Assembly: GCA_002633005.1 (NCBI GenBank) | Contig: NMRA01000083.1 | Span: 651,161 to 715,160 of the forward strand | DNA from: Phoronis australis | Taxonomy: Eukaryota; Phoronida; Phoronidae | Length of the DNA: 64,000 nucleotides | Direction: 5' to 3' | In this document: positions 1 through 12,100 of the stretch, piece by piece | Layout of the letters: every line of letters begins with the position of its first letter | Position numbering within the stretch: position 1 is the first letter of the stretch | Made by a program: the position numbers and the translations under genes | The notes under the pieces: generated by a model | Told to the model about the DNA's origin: nothing | The model's input: only the letters and a program-made list of their open reading frames with translations | Databases searched by the model: none

Positions 1-181
1 GGTAACGTTACCGTTGCAGTGCTTCGTGAAATGTGTCTGCGCATCCTTGAGATTGGTGAATGACTTGGAGCAAAGTAGACACTGCATCAGGTGCGGAGAG
101 GACTGCTCCTTAGGGAGGACCGTCTTTGATTTGAACGACTTGGGGTCATGTGACTTCATATGTAGCTTCAAGTGGTCACTC
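1..181 (-). CDS. ZNF423/521-like: ZNF423/521-like exon 7 (rest of finger 3, finger 4), runs off left edge
   Basis: The acceptor tattcacag precedes base 181. The exon completes finger 3 with [12 protein letters not shown], then a Lys/Ser linker and a canonical C2H2 finger ([10 protein letters not shown] to HFTKHC). It is open to base 1 at a codon boundary; most of the ~30-finger protein must lie to the left. Bases 1-12 are a perfect palindrome, GGTAACGTTACC, within coding sequence. Confidence 0.92.
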
Positions 182-3100
182 CTGTGAATACAGATGATAA
201 CAATTAAAAGAAATGTCATAAATTAACAAATTCATTCCCAAACTATTATTAAAGAAAGGAGACAGGGATGCCTCATACCACATGTAGCCAAGTCAGTGTT
301 CTCCAAAACAGAAAGTCCAAACTGGAATTACAAAATTCATGTACATATTTGGACATCCATGTCCATACTGTGCAGAGTAGTTGTGTGTAGACTCGGAATA
401 ACTGCATTGAACAGGTGTCAAAAGTCCCAAATGTCTCAACTTGCTTAAGAAGTGACTAATCTCCCAATACTCTTTGCACCAGTTTCCAAACTCGACACGA
501 GTAAGAAAAACTTGTCACAGCAAAATTCAAACTCGACGCGGTGACAAGTCAAAAAACAAGAGCAACGCAGAGCGTTGAAATGCGCCCCACAATTGCACCG
601 CACATGGTATCTTTCCAGGGATGTTTATTGGTACCATAAAGTGGCCAGTAGAGGGCATGTATGTAGTATGTTGTACTTTGCAAAATGGAAAGGCATGGTC
701 ATTGTCTCCTCAATAGGCTAGGGGCAAAATGTGAGTGATCTTCATAATACAAGCGCATCCTATACATCAGTTGCTTAAAGCACCACAGAGACATAGAATT
801 AAAAACAAATTTACCAACATACGAGATTAGCACAGCATTAGAATGCCAGAAACAAATTTCAACTTGGAACTTTTCCTTCATAGTCACGAAGTAACACAAA
901 GTATACACCTGAAGACCTATGAAAATACAGAGGTCAATGTAAAATACTTAAATTGCCACTAGAGGCATACCGTTAGTCAGAATCCTCCTAAAGTAGTCAT
1001 CGTCCGTTGTCAACATCAGATAAATACACTTGCTAAATTTAGTAAAGATCCTGCAAACGGTTTGGGAGATACAGCCATGGGCGCAAAAAAAACTGCCACT
1101 AGGAGGCGCCACAGTAAACAAAGTCATGGGAAATTCAGCGTCAACCGTCCTCTTCATAGTAAGAACATACATACCAATTTTCACAATCATACTTAGATCG
1201 GTTTGGTTGAGAGGGGTGGACGCCAAAAAACAGACTCAAAAACAGTAAAAATGGCCACTGGGTGTCGCAAACTATGTGGAATCCATCTGAAAACGGGAGG
1301 ATAGCGTCATCTCACTAATAGGTGCCTATATACCAAATTTCATGAAAATCCGTTCAGGACTTTTGAAGATACAAAGGTAAGCGTAAAAAACTATAATTGC
1401 CACTAGGGGGCACACCGGTAGTCGGATCCATCCAAAAGTCATCATCTTCCGTTGTTAACATCATATAAATATACTTACACAATTTCGTAAAGATCCTGCG
1501 AACGGTTTAGGAGATACAGCCATAGGCGCAAAAAAAAACAAAACTGCCACTAGGAGGTGCCACAGTAGTCGAAATCGTCGGAAAATCATCGTCAACCGTC
1601 CTCTACATAGTACGCATATACATGCCAATTTTCACAATCATCCTTTGGGCGGTTTGGTTGATAGAGGGGTGGACGCACAAAAACAGACTCGAAAACACTA
1701 AAAATGGCCACTAGGTGGCGCAAACTATGTCGAATCCATCTGAAAACGGGAGGATAGCATCATCTTACTAATAGGTGCCTACATACCAAATTTCATGAAA
1801 ATCCGTTTAGGACTTTTGAAGACACAAAGGTAAGCGTAGAAAACTAAAATTGCCACTAGGGACCACACCGGTAGTCGGATCCGTCCGAAAGTTCGCACAT
1901 GCCGTCCCATTCATGAATGGAACATATGTGCCAAATTTCATGAACGTATGTCAAAAGGTTTTGGAGATAGAGCAGCGGACGCAAGACGCCAGATGGACGG
2001 ACGGAGATGACGGCATAATGCGTCCACATAAAAATATGTGGGCGCATAAAAAGGGTTGTGGAGAACACTGCTGAGCCAAGAGACATTCTGATGTTTCATA
2101 GGGTGGAGTCGAGTGCACTAGTGAAAGTAGCCAGTACTGTAACACGCACACGACATTACACAGGCATCAGCACGGAGGGGACACATGCATTGTGTTTAGT
2201 GGACCAAACCACAAGTGTGCAGGACACAAGCAGCAGGAGCATGATGTAAACAACAACTGTAAAATGTCTTCCTATGGCAATGACGTCTACCACAAAAACA
2301 AAAGCACCGGACAGTGTGTACAGCGCAAATGGCAAAGATATCAGGAGTTCCCATGTTTCAAATATTTCGACACACTGGCGTGAGCAACACTAGGAGTGTC
2401 ATACAAAAATTTGGCAAATGCAACCTTTGTAGATATTGAGAGTCAGCAATAAAAGTGAAACAAGCATTAGGGGGCAATGCAGCAGTCAGATCAATTCAAT
2501 AATCAATGCAAATCATGCACACCATAATAGAAACTCATTCTCATGATGACTTTTCAAAGTGCCAGGTAAGTACACAAATGGATGACAAAAGTGAATGCCT
2601 CATAAAATTGTGATTTGTGGGCAGAGCACTGTGCCAGAACTGTTAGATAATAGGCAAGAGCTGTTCATTCCTGGATAAAATCTTATCAGTCAAATTTCAT
2701 GAACATCCTTAATCAACAGGTAGGGACTGCAGCTAATGATGTGAGCAGTGGCTTAGCAATAGTAACCATTGTCCAAACTTCAAGCTCAACTTCCCTCAAC
2801 AGAAAGAATTGTTGAATTTTGTACTATTTTTCAGGCCGTTGGACAGACACATAGAGAAGCATATCCCAAAAGTGGATATCAAAATAGTAGAACTGTCACT
2901 AAGGGGTGCAGAACATGCCAGCGCAGTTACTGTCTTTTTTATTACAAGAGCATAATCCCTTAAATTTCCCCAAGAGACTTGGTGACAACAGAAAAAGGCA
3001 AAGCTGTAGTTGGATCCATTGCTCTCATTAACAGGAACACGTCTACAAAATTACATGGCAACCCTTTAAAGAGGAGCCAAAAAAAAAAAACTACTTTTGA

Positions 3101-6100
3101 TAAGGGCCATTTTCCATAATAAAATCAGTTTCACCTTGTTCTTTACTCAGATTTGGATTTATTTGAAAAGAACCAACAAGCTGTCACTGTTTCAGATCAA
3201 CCTCGTTAAATTTGATGCAATGTTCCATCACAGCTGCCAAAGCAGTATGGCCAACAAATATTTTTGTGAACAATTTCAATTCAAACAAAGGATAAATACG
3301 TGATGACCTAGAATTGCCGCAAAGCCGTATAAATATGTGTAGTTCTAGATCTGAGCAAAAAGTGAGCAAAATAAATTATGACACGAAATTAATGTCATTA
3401 AAAACAACTTGGTTACTACCATGAATACAATGCTGTAAGATCATTATTTTACAGTTAAATTAATGGAGCGATCATATGTGTCAACATGGAGCACCATTAA
3501 ATAGAGCGTCGTCTATTGCCAATTCATGTTTTATTTATGTGTTCTTTTTTCCATTCTGAACAATTTTTGCTTTTGCAAAGTTGTCCTCATCACCCAATAT
3601 ATGTCACTTTACCATGTCGTGAGAGTAATGTTTCAAAGTACGTCCGATTTTTCTTTGTTATAAAAGCGGCAGAGCGGTGTAAGAAAATGACATTCATCAG
3701 ATTGTGTTTCTTTTAAACGGACCTAACAGACAAGGCAGGAGTTATTTGAATGTCAGAGTGGCAAAAACTTACAAACAGCTGGGCTTGCTACACTTTGATG
3801 TAAGTTTCGATGCAAGAGGACCATCAATCTAGCACACTAAAGAAGTGAGCTTAGCGTAAATTGCCAACTTTTTACACACAACGATTCCAAGCTGTGTTTT
3901 GATGATCAGTCATCCGCAGCTGGCTAGTTAGAGGTGACCTTGCTTGGAAGGTCAAATACATCAGAGAAGATAGTTGTTTTGTGTAACGGAACATGGTTTG
4001 AAAGAACTTAATAAATGTCAGATATTGAGACAGATCCAGAGATTTTATTAAAAGGCACCACAGTTATCGGAATCACTTGAAAATCAATGTCAGCTGTGCT
4101 CAAATCACTAGAAACATATCTGCCAAATCTCACAACAACCCATCGTGGAACTTAGTAGATATTAAAGAAACAGCAAAATCTAACAGCGTTATTAGCATCT
4201 ATCTGAAAATCAACATCAGTCATGCTCTCGTCAACAGGAACAGTTCGCTCAAATTTCCCGATGGCTCGAATGCTCCCCTCCTCTATCGTTTCCTTTGTTA
4301 ACAATAGAGGCACTGAGGTCTGTATTATCAGAGACCGTAAATACCATCTTTGCTAAGATAGCCATGACTCCTCATTTAACAAATAATTAATTCACATGGC
4401 TTGTGAAGTGGGTAGTTCTCAAGTTTGAATATGTGAAATTATCATCTTGCTATGTTTCGTTCATATCAAAAATGTACCCTGGTGTTCGTAACAACTTTGG
4501 GAAATTCAGAAGATTCAATGGATTTGTGCAACTGCGTGATTACACACTTTGTGAGGAGTATCTGTGCTCTGTGAGAAGTATCTGTGCTTTGTGTGGAATA
4601 TCTGTGCTTAAGAGATGAGGCGCATCCATCGAAAACTTCATTAATTAATTAATTGTGTTCAGTAACAGTGAAAAATATGTGAAACAAAAATTTCATGCTT
4701 CGGCAAATTATTTTTGAAAAAACAATAGAGGTTTACTTTAAGCGCATTTCATTTTAACCCACAACCGAAAAAAGACTCACCTCGCAAATGCGGCATCGCA
4801 TACTGAACACTTGTGTTTCCGGTCTCCCGTGTGCAGACGTAGGTGGCGGTCACGTGACCTCTTGTGCTTAAACACACGACTGCAGTAGTTGCAGTCAAAT
4901 ATGTGCCCTTCACTGGAGGACTGAAAGAAAGAAGTGGATTAAAACAAGCCATAACCAACTTGTGTCTTAACAATAAATGCTATATACCTCATTAGCATAA
5001 TATATATTGATGCACTTTAAATGACCGAAATATTAATATATCTCTTGTCATTATTGGTTACACTAGATTGAGCACTATTCATGGTTTGGCTGGACACACC
5101 TAGGGGATCACTTTACACAAAGGGTACAATTTAAACCGTGGTGCCTAAAAGTCTGGACTGGGAGAACAATGAAAATAATACTGCTGAGATCTGCTTTTGT
5201 TTTTCCACATTTTTAAAATTCAACAACTTAAGCAACTACAGCCAATTTGATAAAGGTGGTTTAAAGTTAAACCTGGTCTAAACTGGACTTAGACCAAGTT
5301 TAAAGATAATCATAATCTGCATTTCATAAAGGTGGTTTAACTTTTAGACCCGTGGTTTAACTCCAGTTTAGACCTGGTCTAAGTCAGTTCTCATTTCCCC
5401 AGCGAGGTATATATTACTTAGACCTGTACTAAGATCTTAACCAGGTTCAACTTTAGACTTGGTCAGACCCAGGTTTAATACTATTAAATATGGCAGACTT
5501 GTACAATATAGGTGCAACTGAACGATGCTGTGGTGTGCATTTACGACGCAGTTTTAGAGCGAGAATGGACTATTTTAAATATTCAGTTTTAGGACGACAC
5601 AAGATCAAACGTAACAGGGGGGACCAAGAATTTTTAAGGGGGGGTCGGATCAAGGATTTTTAAAAGGAGGGCGTGTGTCAACAATTTGAAAATTACAGTT
5701 TTCATATCATTAGAGTCAAGGGGAAAGGGGTTACGGACCCCTTGAACCCCTGGGTCCACCTATACGTAGACCAGTATGTACTGAAGGGTGTCCTTCGGAT
5801 TTCTCAGAATATTCCCGTTCTAGCAGAGCGTCATTGTCGCAAGCGCTACGCGTATGACTAAAAAGGCATCTAATGAATATTCTGGCCGATTTAGATATAA
5901 ATCTAAATGTTAGTCAGCATTTGACTGATAAATAGTCGCTCTTTTGAGAATTAATAGTAATAACCATAACAATTGACTACATAAAGCTAAATTTTGGTGC
6001 TCTTAAACTGCTAAATGTTGAATTAACCGAAGCACTTTGGAGTTTGAAAACATTACCACGCTCATCCCATCTTGAATAGTTGAAAGAGCTCTCAACTCAA

Positions 6101-9100
6101 GTCACACGTGATGCGTACACGCGCCATTTTAGAATTCACAACTTTAGCATTGGTCAACCTGAATAAACTCTGAAGTGTTTTCTTGAGTAGCAGATGGTTT
6201 TTATGTTCTTGTTGGCAATGGAAAAAGAATCTCATCATTTTTAAGAATATCACAAGACCAATTTTATGTCAATAAACTAATTAGATTTACATTTTTAGCC
6301 AGGCAAACAACAGGGTGAAATGCAGTTTTAAGTTTCCGCAGAGCACTGATATACAACCACGGTATTTATAACATACAGCACAGACGTCATTACTTTTAAT
6401 ATTCCCACTAGAGGGAGCAATACTAGTAAACTTAAAATAGCCTCTAGGAGATACAAAGTAACTCTGACAGACAAAATTGTGAATTCCATGAACATTGATC
6501 AATAAGATTGGCAAATACCATGGTTGACATTCAGAAAATTGTAATTGCCACTACAAGTAGGGCACTAGTAGTATCTGTCTGAAATTAGAAATTATGTAAC
6601 AGAAACATAGATTTGTTCCCAAATTTCTTGCAAATTCAGGAACTCCAAAGATACAGAGGAAAATGTAAAAAAATAAAATTGGCAATAAGGTGCACAGCAG
6701 TAGTGGGATCCCTTCAAATGTCATCATCACTTGTCACTTTCATAGAAATACAATTCAACAAAGTTCCTGCAAGGGGTTAAGGAGATACAGCCACACAGGT
6801 AAAAACTGCCACTAGAAGGCGCCACAATAGTCAGAGCTGTCTGAAAAGCAGTACAAACACATATGCCAATTTTCATAATCATCCTTAAGGGTAGAGAAGT
6901 AGACGCCAAAAAACAAGACTTGAGAACAGTAAAAATGGCCACAAGTACAAGTCCATCTGAATGCAAAGATGGCCCCATCTGCTTACCAGATACATATTTG
7001 CCAAATTTCTCAAAAATCCGTCAAGGAAAACCGAAGATCGAGGCAAACATGAAATCTAAAATTTCCACTAGGGGGCACATCCAGGAATATGTCTGCGAAA
7101 TTTTACATCCATCAAGAAGTTTTGGATACATGTGAGTTCATAAAAATGTAGGTAATCCTTGTGTACGGTAGTTTTCAAAATAAAGTGGACATCAAAATTC
7201 AACTGAGCTTTGGCACACAAACTGCGACCGAATATCATTAATTTTTTTAAAATTCCGGTTAAATCTCGACAAAAATTGCAGTAGGTATTGTTCCAACCAC
7301 GTCGTCAAAATCGTGGCAACTTAGTGCAGTGCGCAAGTTAATTCAAATACATAAAGAAAGAATTAGCATTTGGGTGCATTAAACTCTGACAAAAGTTTCA
7401 ATTGTGGCAAGGTGTTTATTCAAGTTTGGCAACATCTGGCAGACCTCTGTTGAAGTTTGTCTAATTTATTTAAAAAAAAACTGCTGCAAGTCATTAGAAA
7501 CCTTCTGTATGGTTTCGAACTCCCAAAGTGAACCATTTTGTACGAAATTACAATTGATGGGAAGTGACACTGCTTCGTAGGAAATTTTGTCAGAAAAGGC
7601 ACCCCTGTGTCAGGAAAATGGTCACGATGAAGTCACCCCTTCTGAGCGCTACGTCCCATACATCTCTTTTATAAAAGTGCCCCTGCCATGTTTTAGCCAC
7701 TTCTGAAAATTTCCTCACTAAATCTGCTCACTGTCATAGCTTCAAATCAAAGTGGTCATCAACTTAATGGCAGAGATTAAGCAAAAGCAAATTGTTAACC
7801 CACTTCCAAATCTCCCTTAATGGATTGATGTAACTGTAGCAAAGAGAAGAAAAGCAAATCATTGACTTTCCAAAGCCACAACAGCCAGCAGAGCAGTGGT
7901 CACACAGCGTGATATCTGTAACGGATTTTCCTGTGGCTTTATGACGACATCTGCCCATTACACAATGGGGGGTGTCATAGGAAGCCAATGAATAGACATG
8001 CCTACCAGGGGCGTGATTTGTCATACATCAAAACCATGACAGCAGGCTAAACAAGTACCTAGCAGGTGACTGCCAACTCCCCCTGGGGTAATTACTTAAT
8101 ATTGATGCAAAAGCTCCTTGTGGTGTACTTTAGTGAAAAACACAGCAGAGAGGACTGGATTGATTCAAAGAAATGGCCACAGAGAGGGAAGTTTGAAAAC
8201 AGCATGAAGCTGGCATTCACCAGAAATGCATGAAGGCACACAAAAGGATTCAGAACAATGGAGAAATGGTTAAATTAAAGAAGACATCATTGTATTACCA
8301 TTGCCATTAGCAGCATAGGCCAGGTGTGTCAATACAAGTAAATCTAAGAACAGCTTTAGCTGGACCTTGCAGATGTGTATTGAGCCAAATATTTACTATA
8401 AATTTCAACTCAGTAAAAGTGTGTGTTTTTTGAAAGTACAAAGTCTGCAGAATTTAACTTGTGACTTTATAAGACCAACCTGCCACTAATTCGATCGAGT
8501 GATCGTGCCCTTTTAGGAAAAGTTAACAAAAAAAGGGAACATTCATAGCAAAACAACAGGATCCATAACAGGGAAGCATTTTGTAGGATACAAATTTTCA
8601 AGATAAAATCTCAAAAATGCTCTTACAGTTTTCTAAACTATCATTTCGTTATCATGTTATGAAACTGTTTATCTTTGATTTTACTCCAATTTGCTATTAT
8701 TTGGATTACATAGCCACATATTTTTATAAAAATTTATCGAAGAAAGGTGCGTGAACCATGGCAAAACAACGGTATCAATAACGAGACCAACTTTCATTCA
8801 AGATGAAATCTCAAAAATGCTGTTACAGTTTTCTAAATTATCACTTCATTTTCGTTTTATGCAACATTTGATTTTTTCATAAAAATCATAGAAGTCCCAT
8901 TCTTGATAGCCCTTTAGGCAAAAGTGGAAACATCTTAAAACGATTACATAACATTGCATAAAGCACTGTATCTGAAAATTTCGTAAGAATCCGACCAGCT
9001 ATTTCTCAGATATGACGTTCCCAAATTTGCCAAATTTCGCCACTTTTCAGAAGTCCTAAATAACCTTAACTGGCACATCTTTTTGTCGGTTCTTTTGCTA

Positions 9101-12100
9101 AGCACCAAAACGCTGTGCACGGTCCAAAATGAATTGAGTAAATTTTTAAAAAATTACACAATAACACAATTTTACACAGTCTTGCCCAACACAAACTTAC
9201 ACTGTAAGATGGACTCAAGTCTGAATAACATACAACTCGTCCCGCTATGCCTTCGCAATTTTTGTCATGTTTACATGTAAACATGCCATCATGCAGGTAA
9301 AAAGTGCAAACCAATGTGATTACTCACCTGAGCAGGTCCTGGACTGTCCGATGTGTCAGTGTCTACAGGTGAAGGTGAGGACAACTCACTGTCGTCATAA
9401 CAACCTGTAACAACAACAGCCACTGGCTATTGAAGGACTAATACCACATTGAGATGTGGAGTTCATGTAAGACGGCACATATAGAACGTCTGATATGACG
9501 ACAGGTTCAACAGTTAAAACAAGCCTCCACACTGGCACCCCACCAGCCATCTTACTAGTAATTTGCGTAACATTAATGCATAAAATATGCTAATCACATG
9601 ACAATCACACGCAATCAACACACACACAAATCACTCTGACACCAGTATTAAGCGCATATGCATATGAAATCAACATGTACAGTGCAAAACAAAAGGAACA
9701 AAATAACCTTCTCCCACCATGACCACTCCTGTTAACATCAAAATGACTGGCAATAACTATTAGGACAACATTCTCATAACACAATAGCTGAGCCATCTTA
9801 GAGGTTTTACTGTCATCCCCTTCATTACCGGTCATGAGAGAAGACTACTCTGATGATAAATTCCGCTTCCGCCTAACCAACATGACAGGGAATTCTGTGT
9901 CATTTTGCCTTAATTCTTTTGGTTTGTACTGTACGGCTCTGAGGGCAAACGTTCATGGTTGGATCGTGGCGGCTAAAAGTAAGGTATTAAAGAGACAGCT
10001 TGAAACTATTCGAGCGTAGTAGATTGCCGCGTTCAAAAATGCTGGCAAGATCGATACGTAGAAAGAATTTTAAGTGAATTTTAATTTGCATTTAATTTCT
10101 GGTCATTGTAAACCTGTATGTATGTAGAACAGGCCTATTGCAGTGTAGAAACCAAGAGTGGTACGTAAATAGCAACAATTTGCATTGTATGAACTCGTCT
10201 ATCTCAGGAATTAATTGTGTGAAAGCAGTAGAACATAAGCCAAATACATGCATTTTGGCAACTTAAATTCTCGTGAGATGAGTGTTCACACAGGCACGGG
10301 CCTTTTTAAGGAAGTCTTGATTATACAACCTGAGCATTGATGTTACGCCAATCAATCGTGTTTAAAAGTGTAAATCTAGAATTTTTTGGGGGTGTTAAAA
10401 TACAAATCCTGGGCTTTTCGCATTTCGAGAAGTAAATATCTTACTATGTCTGAATTGGCATATACTTTCATTATTTATCAAATGGCTGACTCGCTTTTTG
10501 TAATCTGTCGCAATTCTCCCAATCAAGCACAAGCAGTTCATTTACCAACAATGGAGGACACGTCAGATTTTTACGAGTAACGAAAGTGCTTTCAGAGTGA
10601 ACAGTGCGATTTGTCTTGACAAATGAATTGGAATGAACATGGGATGGGTGTTAGTAACAAGTGAAGTATTGTATATCCGTGTATGCTTGATCCAACACCA
10701 GCGTCTGCAAAACCAGTGGGTCTTGAGTCTAAGCCTGCCGTGGGTCTGCGACGTAGTTGAGTGACAAGTTGAGCGCATAAACTTGAGCGAAATTTTAGAT
10801 AAATGGTAAGCTTTCGTTTGCTTTTAATCGACCCTTTCAGGTTCCATGTTTGGAGAAATTTGGAATTCCCTGACCAGTCGTTGTCATGCACTGCTTATGA
10901 CATCAAATGCACCGCTGAGACTTTTCAAGGTTCCCGGGAGCACTTCAGCGCGAACTGCAAATAACGGGTGAATGGAAGGACTTTTAGAAAGGAGACTGGG
11001 TTTATTGGTATTAGGAATGAGTAAGCCAGGTATTGGAATACTCATTTTATTAGCATTGAACCCAGAAATTGTACTTTTTAAGTCAAAAATGGACACTAAG
11101 CAGAAGTATAATAAACATTTCTCCCTTTGCGAGTTTAACGAGTTTAATGTAGGGTGCACAAGTCAACTGATGTCAATCAACTGGTGAATGAGTTATGGTA
11201 AAAATTCTCTAGCTCACCAAAATTCAAGCCACATTGAATTTTCGAGATTCTGAACATTGGGACATGGGCTACTTAGGCGCTCATATTTTACAAATATATG
11301 ACACGACGTTTTGTATCAACAGTGTCTGAAAACAGACTTGGCAATTCTTAAAATAGTCAAAAATAGTCCCAATGGAAAGGTTTTTGTGTCTCCCGTTAGT
11401 TTAGTGTGCAAAATTGTGGAGAACGATTTCTTGTTGTAGATAGGAAGGCCAATATTGCTGAATATCTAAAATTTGGTACATGCTCGAACTTTGAAGCAAA
11501 TAATTGATTATTCTTCATTGAAGTAAACTGAAGAATGTTTACCATACTTTGCCCAGGACACTACACAACAAAAATGTCAAGTTTGAGCGACCAATCACTC
11601 ACCTGGCTGCACATACAGGTCTGGGTCAGACAGAACATGAGGTCGAATACCTGTAAAAAGACATTACACAATGATTTAAGTCAATGTAGTTAAAACACAA
11701 GGGAGGTAATGTAAAAAACCAGAATATACGCAGGTAAAGTTTTAAAATATAGAAATATACAGTGATAATATACCGTACTCGTCCTAACAAGCGATCAGGA
11801 CGCTTAGAAAATTCGCTTCAGGAAGGGGGGCGCTTATTATAGCTCGAAAGTGGTTGAAACCCTGTCTCCGAAACAAATGAAATCGTAAACTAGAATTCAT
11901 CAAATTTAGGCTCTGTGACGCATCTGTAACCTATGACAGAGTTTCTACACAAGAGCAACGCCAAGCGTTGAAATGCGCCAACGAATATAACACAAATGGT
12001 GTGCTTTTACGGTCTCTATTTGTATCATAAAAATGGCCACTAGATGGAACAAAAATTCCAATCCAGTCTAAAACCGGAACTTGTCATTGCTTCTTTAATA

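Larger units (their letters stand above)
182..4780 (-). other. ZNF423/521-like intron 6
   Basis: 4.6 kb between exons 7 and 6. It contains a repeat array (about 940-2060), decayed relatives of the same repeat at about 2450-3080 and 4030-4300, and a 20-bp triplicate at 4547-4606. No open frame here resembles a protein; the rest is ordinary AT-rich intron. Confidence 0.85.
4921..9327 (-). other. ZNF423/521-like intron 5
   Basis: 4.4 kb. It contains a GGTCTAAAC-rich inverted-repeat segment (5235-5480), a possible decayed element with GGGG-rich ends near 5615-5760, a ~150-bp repeat array (6380-7130) and a dispersed repeat (8560-9060). I searched it by eye on the minus strand for the family's extra C2H2 finger and did not find one. 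Confidence 0.8.
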
